From an uncultured Collinsella sp. (GTDB lineage: Bacteria > Actinomycetota > Coriobacteriia > Coriobacteriales > Coriobacteriaceae): 19,029 bases of DNA. Shown here piece after piece: positions 1-8,091 of this stretch. Every line of letters begins with the position of its first letter. Positions within the stretch are counted from its first letter, which is position 1. A model generated the notes under the pieces. The model was given only the letters and a program-made list of their open reading frames with translations, was not told the origin of the DNA and made no database searches. A program made the translations under genes and the position numbers. The stretch spans positions 1 through 19,029 of the forward strand of contig CATZMG010000044.1 in the NCBI GenBank assembly GCA_958421655.1. Reading direction: 5' to 3'.

Positions 1-2378
1 CACAGCTCCATGGCCAGCGTCTCACGATCGACGAGCGCATCCATGCCCAGCGCAAGCCGCTCGGCAAGCGTCGCCGCCTTCTTGCGGCGCCACATTTTGT
101 CCGTGATGGGAAACCCGTCGCGCTCGGCGCGAAACGCACCAAACATGCGAATCTCGATATGGTCGATGGTATCAACGGCTTCAACCTCGCCGGCCTGGAA
201 CAGACGCTCGCCCTCCCCTTCCAAATCGTCGCGCAGCGAGTACCGCGACAGTTCGCGCACGGGAAGCTTCTTGCGTATCCTGCGCGCCGGCTCGCCCAGA
301 CAATGCATGGCAAGGCGCGCAAAGAGCCGATACGATGGCTCTAGAATCCCCGCACGATTCATGGACATCCAGGCCGCAAGATCGCTATCTCGCCCCGCGC
401 AAGCCAAATGCAGCGCCACCATCCAGGCTTCTGCGCCACCAACCTGCGTCTGGCTTATATCGAGTAGCTCCGCTTCCTCGCGCACCGAAACCATCGAGGT
501 GTTACGTAGATATGCCGCACGCTCCAGCAGCAATGCGTTATCGCGCATGTACGAAATCGACTCCTCGGCAAGTTTGAGCACTTGGACCGCACGGAACTTT
601 GCATTAACCGGCCGTCCCTCTGCCAGCGACTGCCAGCCTTCTAGCAACAGGCCAAACAGTTGAATCTGGTTGTCGCGCATGCGCACGGCAAAACGATCGA
701 GCTCGTTGAATGCCGCGTCGTCGGTTACCGGCAAGCCGGAAAGGAGCCGCCGTGCCGCCAACACCATGCGCACCCAGATAGCCATCGCCTTAAGCCCACG
801 TACGTCGAGCGCCTCCCGCACCACCGTCATCTCGTCGTCGCGCTCGTCGGTTCCCGCAAACGATCCATCAAAGAGCTCCACCAGCATACTATCGGCCCGT
901 ATAACAATCCCCGCGATGTCGAGCTCGCAGTCGTAGGCCTTGCTCGTTTTGAGCCGCTGCAGAACGCCGCCGTCATCTCCCCGCTCGGTCAGGCACCGCT
1001 TGACCTCGATATGCGCAGACAACATATCGAGTGCGGTATGGGATGTCTCGATTTCTGGCACGGCCAGGTTCGTAGGAAGCCCAAGCCCGTTGTCCCCATA
1101 GCAAACAGCCGTCAGTGTCTGGGCCACCCTCCATGAAACAGGATCTATTTCGCAGGCCGCCCGTTCGCCCCCGCGCTCGATGACCGATGCCATATAGCGA
1201 GCGAGCTTTGTATTGGACACGCTGACCGCTGCCAGATATACGCCGAGTGCCTCGGCAGGCGTTGGCTCTGGAGCCGGATCGTCAGCATCGATCGTGCCCA
1301 ACGCTGCTCGGCAGATATCGGCCCCGTGCCCCGTCAGAGCAAGATCGACCCCATACTGCCCAGCAAGTTCAAGGACCGCCTCACGGTCCAAAAAGGCGTC
1401 CGCCAGGCCCATCGCCGCATCGCATCGGCCCGCCTTAAGCAAAATCCGGGCCGCCCTCGGAACAAGTTCGGGGCGAATCTCGGCCACCAACTTACGCAAA
1501 CGCAAGCGTCCGTTATCCTCCGTGCCCAGACACGTAAAACTCCGCTCGGCGGGATCCAAGCCAAAGATCGGGTAGTCGCGTACAAAGTAGGACTGGTCGA
1601 CCATCGACAGCCTCACCCCACAGGCCTCGAGTTCTGCGATATTGCCCTCGCCCATCAAAACCATGAGACATGCCACGCAAAACAGCGCATTATTGTCGAG
1701 CGAAGCCAGATCGACAAGTGCCGCGCCATATACGTTGACAATCTCGTTTTCGAGCAGACCGGCTACGTCGCCTTGGCCATACAGACCCGTCTGCAATGCC
1801 GAAACGAGCTCGGGCACGCCCTGCGTGAGCTGATAAAAGTCGAGCGATGTGTTGATCGAAAACGCCGATGCCCACGCCGAATACTCATAGGCATGCACCT
1901 TGAGCATCTGCGCATTGATCTTAACCGAATCGCCCAGCCCATGAATCAGCTGACGATTTGAAGGACGGCAGGAGATAAAGACCCCTACCCCCATAGCGCG
2001 CAGGCCGCGAATCCTGTCGATGAGGTCTTCGGTATCGTGCTGATCGAGGTTTGGCACATTATCAATCGCGATAAGGGAGTGCGGTTTGTCTTTGAGTTCT
2101 TCGGTAACCACCTCGAGCTGCATAAACACCTCGCGCCCAGTGGCGCGATCGGCCTCGATAATCCGCACGGGGCCTCGCGTCGGGTCGCATTTAACCTCAT
2201 GGGTGTACTGCAGCAGCACCGAGGTCTTCCCAAACCCGTCGGGTGCATAAAGAACCACGATACCGGCCTTTCGGCCCTTGGCGATAAGCTCATTCATCAA
2301 GCGTTCGCGTCGCACCATATAGCCTCCGCCTAACGGCATCAGCTCGAGGTCGTCTATACCGCTCAAATCGTTTACCAT
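1..2378 (-). CDS. STAND-type ATPase transcriptional regulator with C-terminal SARP/OmpR-like winged helix (3' truncated by window)
   Basis: One uninterrupted reading frame of 792 codons starts at ATG 2378, with GAGGAG about 6 nt upstream, and is still open at base 1. Residues 45-52 (APDGFGKT) form a Walker A-like loop with Ala in place of the usual first Gly. Residues 101-107 (SLIAIDN) fit a Walker B strand. Residues of about 200-735 are Leu/Ala-rich and look alpha-helical, as in the helical repeat arm of MalT/LAL-type regulators. From about residue 741 (IEIRMFGAFRAERDG, then WRRKKAATLAERLAL) the sequence resembles the start of the DNA-binding winged helix of SARP/BTAD regulators, and it is cut at the edge. 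By family, such proteins bind ATP and an inducer, oligomerise and activate transcription. The inducer and targets cannot be inferred here. The call of a signal-transducing ATPase is firm; the winged-helix call rests on about 52 residues. Confidence 0.8.
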   Translation of the reverse strand, partial: MVNDLSGIDDLELMPLGGGYMVRRERLMNELIAKGRKAGIVVLYAPDGFGKTSVLLQYTHEVKCDPTRGPVRIIEADRATGREVFMQLEVVTEELKDKPHSLIAIDNVPNLDQHDTEDLIDRIRGLRAMGVGVFISCRPSNRQLIHGLGDSVKINAQMLKVHAYEYSAWASAFSINTSLDFYQLTQGVPELVSALQTGLYGQGDVAGLLENEIVNVYGAALVDLASLDNNALFCVACLMVLMGEGNIAELEACGVRLSMVDQSYFVRDYPIFGLDPAERSFTCLGTEDNGRLRLRKLVAEIRPELVPRAARILLKAGRCDAAMGLADAFLDREAVLELAGQYGVDLALTGHGADICRAALGTIDADDPAPEPTPAEALGVYLAAVSVSNTKLARYMASVIERGGERAACEIDPVSWRVAQTLTAVCYGDNGLGLPTNLAVPEIETSHTALDMLSAHIEVKRCLTERGDDGGVLQRLKTSKAYDCELDIAGIVIRADSMLVELFDGSFAGTDERDDEMTVVREALDVRGLKAMAIWVRMVLAARRLLSGLPVTDDAAFNELDRFAVRMRDNQIQLFGLLLEGWQSLAEGRPVNAKFRAVQVLKLAEESISYMRDNALLLERAAYLRNTSMVSVREEAELLDISQTQVGGAEAWMVALHLACAGRDSDLAAWMSMNRAGILEPSYRLFARLAMHCLGEPARRIRKKLPVRELSRYSLRDDLEGEGERLFQAGEVEAVDTIDHIEIRMFGAFRAERDGFPITDKMWRRKKAATLAERLALGMDALVDRETLAMEL

Positions 2379-2765
2379 GCCCGCTCCTCAACTCGACCGT
2401 ATGGACACTGTAGCCGCAAGACCATACAAGCCGCGCTATGAATAGAGCGACCTTGCGTTTTAGGTTGTCTTTTGGTACGCAAGCGGCAAGTTTTTGTACA
2501 GCGAGGGCCGATTGTTATTAATCCCCCGACTAATCGGTCTTTAAGCAGGTAAATGAGCTTGTCAGCTTGTCCCATCTAAGCGGCAGTGTAACGCAGATGA
2601 ACAAGGTTCAGCCATGTCATTCAACTCGCCTAGCACCCACTACCGTCTACGACCTTCTAGTGGCATTTTTGCATAGAATCTGGTATAGAATGAATCAAGC
2701 TGTTGGACATCCGGCATTCGTCAAGCTTGCGGCAAGATTTTGGTCAAGTGGGCGGAAAAGGATAG
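2379..2765. other. Non-coding gap between the regulator and nagB
   Basis: About 390 bp without a credible gene. It must contain the minus-strand promoter of the regulator, but no convincing -35/-10 pair was found. An inverted repeat CCGATT (2508-2513) / AATCGG (2532-2537) lies about 130 bp upstream of the regulator start and could be an operator. On the plus strand, ATAGAAT occurs twice near 2674-2692, but no gene follows it. Confidence 0.5.
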
Positions 2766-2794
2766 CAAAAAGGCCCCCGCAAAGCGGAGGCCTT
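2766..2794 (-). terminator. Rho-independent terminator of nagB
   Basis: Read on the minus strand, an 11-bp stem (AAGGCCTCCGC with GCGGGGGCCTT, one G-U pair) closes a TTT loop and runs into five Ts. It sits about 30 bp past the nagB stop codon. Confidence 0.9.
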
Positions 2795-2826
2795 AGGCAA
2801 GGCTATGTCGAGCTGCAGGATTCGCG

Positions 2827-3555
2827 CTACTCGCAGAGCGAAAGGGCGGCCTCGTCGGCAACGACAACGCAGTTGGTGTGCAGTTGCAGGATCGAAGCCG
2901 GGCACTCGGGCGTAACCGGACCATAGCACATGTCATGCACGGCCTGAGCCTTGGCCTCGCCGTTGGCGACGACCAGGATCATGCGGGCATACATGATGGT
3001 CTGGGTACCCATGGTGTAGGCCTGACGGGGAACATCGTCGATGCTGTCGAACAGGCGGCTGTTGGCCTGAATGGTGCTCTCGGTAAGGTCGACGCAGTGC
3101 GTGCCCTTGGAGAAGTGATCATCGGGCTCGTTGAAGCCAATGTGGCCGTTGTTGCCAATACCGAGCAGCTGCAGATCCGGGTAACCGGCGGCGGCGACGA
3201 TCTTGTCGTACTCAGAGCAGGCAGCGGCGGCGTCGGGGTTGGAACCGTCGGGCACATGCGTGTTGTTCAGGTCGATGTTGATGTGATCGAAGAAGTTCTC
3301 ACGCATGAAGTAGTGATAGCTCTGGGGATCGTCGTGCGAAAGGCCGCGATACTCGTCCAGGTTGTAGGTGCTGACCTCGGCAAAGTCGACGTCGCCCTTC
3401 GCGTACCAAGCAGCGAGCTGCTTGTAGGCACCGATCGGGGTGGAGCCGGTGGCAAGGCCCAGCACACAGTCGGGCTTGAGGATAACCTGCGCCGAGATAA
3501 TATTGGCGGCCTTGCGGCTCATATCCTCGTAGTCTTTAGCTTTAATGATCTTCAT
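2827..3555 (-). CDS. nagB: Glucosamine-6-phosphate deaminase
   Basis: A cytoplasmic enzyme that converts glucosamine-6-phosphate to fructose-6-phosphate and ammonia, linking amino-sugar breakdown to glycolysis. The 242-residue length fits the family. The protein has the phosphate-binding ATGSTP (residues 36-41), NLDEY with Asp67 and GIGNNGHIGFNEP (residues 132-144) with the active-site His138 and Glu143. Asn136 replaces the Asp seen in Escherichia coli, a substitution I recall from many Gram-positive enzymes. The ATG at 3555 is chosen because AAAGGA lies 7 nt upstream and homology begins at MKIIKAKDYE. The frame is open further upstream but without family-like sequence. A terminator follows at 2766-2794. 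The neighbours crr and glmM belong to the same sugar theme. Confidence 0.96.
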   Translation of the reverse strand: MKIIKAKDYEDMSRKAANIISAQVILKPDCVLGLATGSTPIGAYKQLAAWYAKGDVDFAEVSTYNLDEYRGLSHDDPQSYHYFMRENFFDHINIDLNNTHVPDGSNPDAAAACSEYDKIVAAAGYPDLQLLGIGNNGHIGFNEPDDHFSKGTHCVDLTESTIQANSRLFDSIDDVPRQAYTMGTQTIMYARMILVVANGEAKAQAVHDMCYGPVTPECPASILQLHTNCVVVADEAALSLCE

Positions 3556-3752
3556 TACGCGTCCTTTCTCGTACAAGAGAGGCAAGGCTCCCTTACAAGC
3601 ACTTGCCCGCGGCCCGCGTCGGCCGCAACCAACGTGTGCGGCCACCAGGGCGAGGTCGCGTAATGTATGTGTCTCGTGTCTAACCGCGTCGAGGCCCCTG
3701 CCCGTCCACGGTGACCCAAAGCCTTTTAGCTTCGGACAAATCCCATCTTGCC
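3556..3752 (-). other. nagB upstream region
   Basis: This stretch of about 200 bp must carry the nagB promoter and 5' leader, but no clear -35/-10 pair is visible. It contains a GC-rich hairpin, GCGGCC (3609-3614) with GGCCGC (3621-3626), about 55 bp before the start codon, and a weaker stem around 3714-3735. No known riboswitch was recognised. Confidence 0.4.
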
Positions 3753-3786
3753 ACGGAGGGCGTCCTCTTTCAAGGGCGCCCTCCGT
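3753..3786 (-). terminator. Probable terminator hairpin after crr
   Basis: A perfect 10-bp stem, ACGGAGGGCG (3753-3762) with CGCCCTCCGT (3777-3786), lies 40 bp past the crr stop. It has no T-run on either strand, so it may act as a weak terminator or as a 3' stabilising hairpin. Confidence 0.5.
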
Positions 3787-3826
3787 AAACGTGTTTGAAT
3801 TGTAGGCTAATGGCCACTCGCACTTG

Positions 3827-4324
3827 CTAGCGCTCGCGAGCAACGATGAGCTGGTCCATCTCTTCGACATGCACGCCAACGGAGCCCTTGATGCTCGAGA
3901 ACTCAACGGAGTTGCATACCAAGATGGGAACCGTCACATCGTAGCCCTCGGCAGCAATTGCCTCGCGATCGAACTCAATGAGTACATCGCCCTTATGGAC
4001 GATGTCACCCACCTGTGCATGCACGCTAAAATGCTTGCCCTCAAGCTGGACAGTGTCCAAACCAACATGGATGAGCACGTCTAGACCATCGACCGTGTTG
4101 AGCGCAACGGCGTGACCCGTGGGAAAAATGGCCTCGACCTTGGCATCAGCCGGTGCAATCACACGCGTTCCGGTGGGCTGAATCGCCACGCCCTGGCCCA
4201 AAAGGCCGGTGGCAAATGTCTGGTCGTTTACCTCGGAGAGCGGAATGACGTCGCCCGAGATGGGAGCATCCAACGTAAGGACTCGACCACGCATACCAAA
4301 AGACCTTAGGACTTTAGTGAACAT
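3827..4324 (-). CDS. crr: Glucose-type PTS EIIA component
   Basis: A stand-alone 165-residue EIIA-Glc domain. It carries phosphate from HPr to a membrane EIIB/EIIC partner and in many bacteria is also a regulatory switch. The family signature is present: PISGDVIPLSEVND (residues 21-34), the first His in PTGHAVAL (His71) and the phosphorylated His in LIHVGLDTVQL (His86). The ATG at 4324 has GAGGGGGAG directly upstream. No EIIB or EIIC is encoded next to it, so it probably serves permeases encoded elsewhere. It starts 71 bp after the glmM stop. A weak promoter-like pair (TGGTCA, 18 bp, TAAACT) lies in that gap, so cotranscription with glmM is possible but not certain. Confidence 0.94.
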   Translation of the reverse strand: MFTKVLRSFGMRGRVLTLDAPISGDVIPLSEVNDQTFATGLLGQGVAIQPTGTRVIAPADAKVEAIFPTGHAVALNTVDGLDVLIHVGLDTVQLEGKHFSVHAQVGDIVHKGDVLIEFDREAIAAEGYDVTVPILVCNSVEFSSIKGSVGVHVEEMDQLIVARER

Positions 4325-4395
4325 GCTCCCCCTCGGACATACTAATCAATCAAAATAGCCTTAACAGTTTACCACTTGGCACCAGTTTTTGACCA

Positions 4396-5733
4396 TTAGG
4401 GAAGTTCGCGCTTGACAACCTCGACGATGTCGTCGACAACGCGCTGGGTCAGCTCGTGCGTCTCGGCCTCGGCCATCACGCGGACCAGCGGCTCGGTGCC
4501 ACTCGGACGCACTAGAATGCGGCCGCGACCGTCAAGCTCCTTCTCGGCAGCAGCGACGGCATCCCAGATGGGCTGGCAATCGTCCAGACCAGCCTTGTTG
4601 TCGGAATGCACGTTGACGAGTACCTGCGGGTACTTCTTCATGATGCCGGCAAGATCGGTGAGGGTACGACCGGTGCGCTTGAGCACGGCCAGCAGCTGCA
4701 GAGCCGTCACCAGGCCGTCACCGGTGGTGTTGTGCTCCAGGAAGATGATGTGGCCGGACTGTTCGCCGCCGATGACGGCACCGTCCGCGAGCATGCGCTC
4801 CAGAACGTAGCGGTCGCCCACGGCGGTCTGAACCATCTCGAAGCCCTGCTCCTTCATGGCGATGGAGAAGCCCAGGTTGCACATGACGGTCGAGACGATC
4901 TCGGAGTTGGCGAGCTTACCGCGAGCGGCGAGGTCAGAACCGCAGATAGCCAGGATGTAGTCACCGTCGATCTCATTGCCCTCGCTGTCCACGAACAGTA
5001 CGCGGTCGGCGTCGCCGTCGTGGGCCAGACCGATGTCAGCATGGGTGCGCAGCACGAGCTCGCGCAAGGGCTCAAGATGAGTGGAGCCACACTCAACGTT
5101 AATGTCAGTGCCGCAGTAATCGGTGTTGATGGCATGGACCGTGGCGCCCAGGCGCTGCAGTGCGGCGGGCGTGGTCTGGCACGAAGCGCCGTGACCGCAG
5201 TCGACGGCAACAACCAGGCCATCGAGCTTAAGGCCGTCGAGCGTGCTGATGGCATGATCGACATATGCCTTGCGGGCGTCCTTCATCTTGATGATGTGGC
5301 CCACGCCGGCACCGGTCGGCAGCGTGTCGGCAGCCATGGCTTCCTCGGACATGACCCAGGCGCTGATCTCTTCCTCGACCGCGTCGGGAAGCTTCATGCC
5401 CTTGCGGCTAAAGAACTTGATGCCGTTGAACTCCGGCGGATTATGCGAAGCGGAGATGACAATGCCGCCATCGAGCTCGTTTTGAACAGTGAGCAGCGCC
5501 ACGGCAGGCGTGGGGATGACGCCGCAGCAGTGCGGGCGGCCGCCCTCGGCCATAATGCCGGCGGTCAGAGCGCTCTCGAGCATGGTGCCCGAAAGGCGCG
5601 TGTCACGGCCGATGCAGATGTCCGGACCAAGGAACTTGGTCGCCGCGCGGCCCAGGCGAAACGCGAGGTCACACGAGAGGTCGGCATTGGCGACGCCACG
5701 GACGCCGTCGGTACCGAAGATGTTCTGGGGCAT
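4396..5733 (-). CDS. glmM: Phosphoglucosamine mutase
   Basis: Converts glucosamine-6-phosphate to glucosamine-1-phosphate, the step before UDP-GlcNAc and so before peptidoglycan synthesis. At 445 residues it is full length. It opens with the typical FGTDGVRG (residues 6-13). The phosphoserine loop is ISASHNPPEFNG (93-104), with Ser96 as the phosphorylated residue. The magnesium site is DGDADR (239-244), the sugar loop is GGEQSGH, and the C-terminal phosphate loop is RPSGTEPLVRV. The ATG at 5733 has AAGGAG about 9 nt upstream. It lies downstream of the rpsI terminator, so it is either read through from the ribosomal operon or uses an unrecognised promoter. It competes with NagB for the same substrate. 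Confidence 0.97.
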   Translation of the reverse strand: MPQNIFGTDGVRGVANADLSCDLAFRLGRAATKFLGPDICIGRDTRLSGTMLESALTAGIMAEGGRPHCCGVIPTPAVALLTVQNELDGGIVISASHNPPEFNGIKFFSRKGMKLPDAVEEEISAWVMSEEAMAADTLPTGAGVGHIIKMKDARKAYVDHAISTLDGLKLDGLVVAVDCGHGASCQTTPAALQRLGATVHAINTDYCGTDINVECGSTHLEPLRELVLRTHADIGLAHDGDADRVLFVDSEGNEIDGDYILAICGSDLAARGKLANSEIVSTVMCNLGFSIAMKEQGFEMVQTAVGDRYVLERMLADGAVIGGEQSGHIIFLEHNTTGDGLVTALQLLAVLKRTGRTLTDLAGIMKKYPQVLVNVHSDNKAGLDDCQPIWDAVAAAEKELDGRGRILVRPSGTEPLVRVMAEAETHELTQRVVDDIVEVVKRELP

Positions 5734-5782
5734 AGGATCGCTCCTTCCCTAGCAGGCGATGTGCAACCGCCCACCCTAGTCG

Positions 5783-5826
5783 AAAAAGAAAAGCGGGACC
5801 CGCCGAGGAATCGGCAGGCCCCGCTT
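5783..5826 (-). terminator. Rho-independent terminator of rplM-rpsI
   Basis: On the minus strand a long GC-rich stem (AAGCGGG...CCCGCTT, with an inner TGCCGA/TCGGCG part) is followed by TTTTCTTTTT. It begins about 30 bp past the rpsI stop. Confidence 0.9.
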
Positions 5827-5856
5827 GTACATTGTATCTCGAAAGGAGATAAAACC

Positions 5857-6252
<396 letters not shown>

Positions 6253-6254
6253 CT

Positions 6255-6698
6255 TTAAGCCTCCAGCTCAATCTTCGTGGGGTTCTGGGCAGCGTGCGGA
6301 TGCTCGGCACCAGCGTAGACCTTAAGCTTGGTCATCTGGGCACGGCCGAGGGTGGTCTTGGGCAGCATGCCGCGAACGGCGCGCTCGATGACCTTCTCCG
6401 GGTGCTTCTCCATAGCCTGGCGGAAGCTCTCAGCCTTGAGGCCGCCGTTGTAGCCGCTGTGGCGATAATAGGTCTTCGTGTCGGCCTTGTTACCGGTAAG
6501 CTGGACCTTATCGGCGTTGATGACGACAACGAAGTCGCCGCAGTCGCTGTTGGGCGTGAACTGGGGCTTGTTCTTACCGCGCAGAATCATTGCGATCTGG
6601 GTGGCAAGACGGCCCAGGACAGCACCATCGGCGTCGACGAGAACCCAGTTGCGCTGGACCTCGCCCTGCTTGGCGTAGTGAGTCGATTTCGAAATCAC
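6255..6698 (-). CDS. rplM: 50S ribosomal protein L13 (uL13)
   Basis: A 147-residue large-subunit protein and the first gene of the operon. Family features include WVLVDADGAVLGRLATQIA (residues 18-36), LRGKNKPQFTPNSDCGD, the YYRHSGYNGGLK block and VRGMLPKTTLGR. The start is GTG at 6698, supported by GGAGGAG 6 nt upstream; no ATG fits. The operon has its own promoter at 6765-6792 and a leader of about 60 nt that may fold. Confidence 0.98.
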   Translation of the reverse strand: MISKSTHYAKQGEVQRNWVLVDADGAVLGRLATQIAMILRGKNKPQFTPNSDCGDFVVVINADKVQLTGNKADTKTYYRHSGYNGGLKAESFRQAMEKHPEKVIERAVRGMLPKTTLGRAQMTKLKVYAGAEHPHAAQNPTKIELEA

Positions 6699-6726
6699 TT
6701 AGACTCCTCCATGTACAGTACGTGTT

Positions 6727-6762
6727 GTTACAGAGATTCACGGGGCTCTGCAAGTAACCCGT
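6727..6762 (-). promoter_or_regulatory. Foldable 5' leader of rplM-rpsI
   Basis: Just after the predicted transcription start, the RNA can form a stem of CAGAG with CTCTG extended by GTTA/TAAC across a 3-nt bulge. Alternatively it can form ACGGG with CCCGT. The two share bases, so they exclude each other. L13 is known to repress its own operon through leader RNA in several bacteria. Whether this leader works that way is inference. Confidence 0.4.
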
Positions 6763-6764
6763 CC

Positions 6765-6792
6765 ATATTACCCCGCTCGCCGCCCGAGTCAA
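6765..6792 (-). promoter_or_regulatory. Sigma70-type promoter of rplM-rpsI
   Basis: On the minus strand: -35 TTGACT (6787-6792), a 16-bp GC-rich spacer, and -10 TAATAT (6765-6770). Each box matches the consensus at 5 of 6 bases. Transcription would start near 6758. Confidence 0.85.
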
Positions 6793-6855
6793 CAGGTATT
6801 TTGGTTCTGACCAGACTTTCTGCACATGTCGTCCATGGGTCATGACGTCGCGACA

Positions 6856-7734
6856 CTAGCGCTCGACAAATGCCTCGATATCTCCCAGCAAGCGCTTTGC
6901 CTCCTGGCGGCCCTGAATATACAGGTCGAGGAGCTTTGCCGGATCGTGCTCAACGTGGCCGACCTCGACCGGCTTTTGCGGAGCAACGACCAGTGCGCGG
7001 CCCTCGCGCTCATACTTCCACAGATGCATGCGCTGGATGTTATAGCGGTCGTGGCGCGTCTCGATAGCCTCGAGCAGGTAGGGGTAGTCGGCATAGCGGG
7101 CGCGCGCGGCGGGCATAAACTCGTAGGGCTTTTTCTCGTATGAGCGGTCCTGCGTGACAATGACAACAGCGCGATCGAAGCCCGCCTCCTCCAGCACGTG
7201 CTCGATGGGGACCGAATCGGCTACGCCGCCGTCGACGTATTTGTGCCCGTCAATCTCGACCGGCGGCGTCACCAGCGGCAGCGACGTCGATGCGCGCACG
7301 GCGTCGAGGTCAAGTACGGCGCTTTTGACCGGCAGGTACGTGGCAGTTCCAAAAAGCATGTCCGTCGCGACGGCGTACATCTCGATGGGGCTCGCATCAA
7401 ACGTCTCGTTGTCAAAGGGATCCAGGCGGTCCTGGACATCATTGAAGATAAAGTCGTAGCCCACAATAGAACCCGTGGACGCAAACGATGCGGCACCCAT
7501 GAAGCGGTTGTCGTTGCAGAAAGCCAGGTTGATGCGGTTGGCACGGCCGATCTGGTGCGACTTGTAGTTCACGCCGTTGAGGGCACCGGCCGATACGCCA
7601 TATACCGCCGGAATCTCGACGCCGGCCTCCATGAGAACGTCAAGCACGCCTGCGGTAAATTGCCCGCGGAAGCTGCCGCCCTCCAAAACAAGCGCGACCT
7701 TGCCGGCGTTCTTTGCCTTATCTTCTGCAGTCAT
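6856..7734 (-). CDS. Patatin-like phospholipase family protein
   Basis: A 292-residue acyl hydrolase of the patatin/RssA type. It has the glycine-rich oxyanion loop LEGGSFRG (residues 17-24), the nucleophile elbow GVSAG with Ser48, and the DGG motif with Asp168, which completes the Ser-Asp dyad. There is no signal peptide or membrane segment, so it is probably cytoplasmic. Its substrate is unknown; phospholipids are likely by family. The ATG at 7734 is chosen because AGGAGG sits 7 nt upstream and family sequence starts soon after. The open frame continues 68 codons upstream, but that part translates the repeat copy at 7805-7830 and is not coding. No terminator is visible before the rplM promoter downstream. 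Confidence 0.9.
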   Translation of the reverse strand: MTAEDKAKNAGKVALVLEGGSFRGQFTAGVLDVLMEAGVEIPAVYGVSAGALNGVNYKSHQIGRANRINLAFCNDNRFMGAASFASTGSIVGYDFIFNDVQDRLDPFDNETFDASPIEMYAVATDMLFGTATYLPVKSAVLDLDAVRASTSLPLVTPPVEIDGHKYVDGGVADSVPIEHVLEEAGFDRAVVIVTQDRSYEKKPYEFMPAARARYADYPYLLEAIETRHDRYNIQRMHLWKYEREGRALVVAPQKPVEVGHVEHDPAKLLDLYIQGRQEAKRLLGDIEAFVER

Positions 7735-7804
7735 GTTGACCTCCTGCTGTTTCGTTTGGGCTTCTTCTACCCAGTTTTGGGATAGAGAGCGCATTGGTTT
7801 TGGA

Positions 7805-7830
7805 GCAGAGTTCGATTCTCCGCGGTACGG
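7805..7830 (+). repeat. T-arm-like 26-bp repeat, copy 1
   Basis: This copy matches 8015-8040 at 25 of 26 positions (A/G difference at 7827), exactly 210 bp away in the same orientation. Its 17-nt core GAGTTCGATTCTCCGCG (7808-7824) is identical to the T-arm of the nearby tmRNA, but on the opposite strand. Confidence 0.9.
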
Positions 7831-7901
7831 GGGATCCGTTGGAGCGGGGCATGGCCGGCTGAGATTCGATAACATCGCATCCATATCGGGTTGAGACTTT
7901 G

Positions 7902-8034
7902 CGCGGAGAATCCGCGTATTTGCTTCGCAAATCCGCACCGGCTTCGGCCGCCTGTTGGCGTCCTCGCCCGCGGGCTAAAAACGCTTACGCGTTTTCTTTA
8001 CGCCCGCGCCCTGCGCAGAGTTCGATTCTCCGCG
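7902..8034. repeat. Structured palindromic element with T-arm-like right end
   Basis: A 133-bp segment bounded by 10-bp inverted ends, CGCGGAGAAT (7902-7911) and ATTCTCCGCG (8025-8034). Inside are several hairpins: ATTTGC-TTC-GCAAAT, GGC-TTCG-GCC, GGCG-TCCT-CGCC, and a strong one in which GCGGGC...GCCCGC encloses AAAACGC-TTA-CGCGTTTT. It looks like a small non-autonomous repeat or the remains of a structured RNA. No transposase is nearby and no target duplication is evident. Confidence 0.5.
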
Positions 8035-8040
8035 GTGCGG
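8015..8040 (+). repeat. T-arm-like 26-bp repeat, copy 2
   Basis: Near-identical to 7805-7830. It forms the right end of the palindromic element and lies directly beyond the ssrA terminator. Its core is an inverted match to tmRNA positions 8101-8117. Confidence 0.9.
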
Positions 8041-8049
8041 ACCAGAAAT

Positions 8050-8083
8050 AAAAAGGCAGGTAGATACGAATATCTACCTGCCT
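8050..8083 (-). terminator. Rho-independent terminator of ssrA
   Basis: A perfect 13-bp stem, AGGCAGGTAGATA with TATCTACCTGCCT, closes a TTCG tetraloop on the minus strand and is followed by TTTTTATTT. It begins 8 nt after the tmRNA CCA end. Confidence 0.95.
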
Positions 8084-8091
8084 GTTACTTA

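Larger units (their letters stand above)
7735..8049. other. Non-coding, palindrome-rich stretch between the patatin gene and ssrA
   Basis: About 315 bp without a gene. It must hold the patatin promoter, though no clear boxes were seen. It also holds two copies of a 26-bp repeat and the hairpin-rich segment listed separately. Short open frames here read like antisense tRNA/tmRNA tails (for example RGESNS and AEFDSP) and are rejected as genes. Confidence 0.6.

Noticed and set aside
3556..3826. A glmS-type ribozyme or other amino-sugar riboswitch before nagB
   Set aside because: I could not find the conserved core of any such RNA; only simple GC-rich hairpins are present.
3556..3906. Extension of nagB upstream to 3906
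   Set aside because: It would overlap the crr stop and the crr hairpin, adds 117 non-family residues, and the ATG at 3555 has a good ribosome site.
7735..7938. N-terminal extension of the patatin protein in the same frame
   Set aside because: It has no family similarity, it translates the T-arm-like repeat, and the ATG at 7734 has a strong AGGAGG site.
7933..8044. Possible plus-strand selenocysteine tRNA: 8-bp end pairing CCGCACCG / CGGTGCGG, a T-loop TTCGATT and a following ACCA
   Set aside because: The T stem has an A-C mismatch, no TCA anticodon loop or proper D arm can be drawn, and the 112-nt interior folds into unrelated hairpins.
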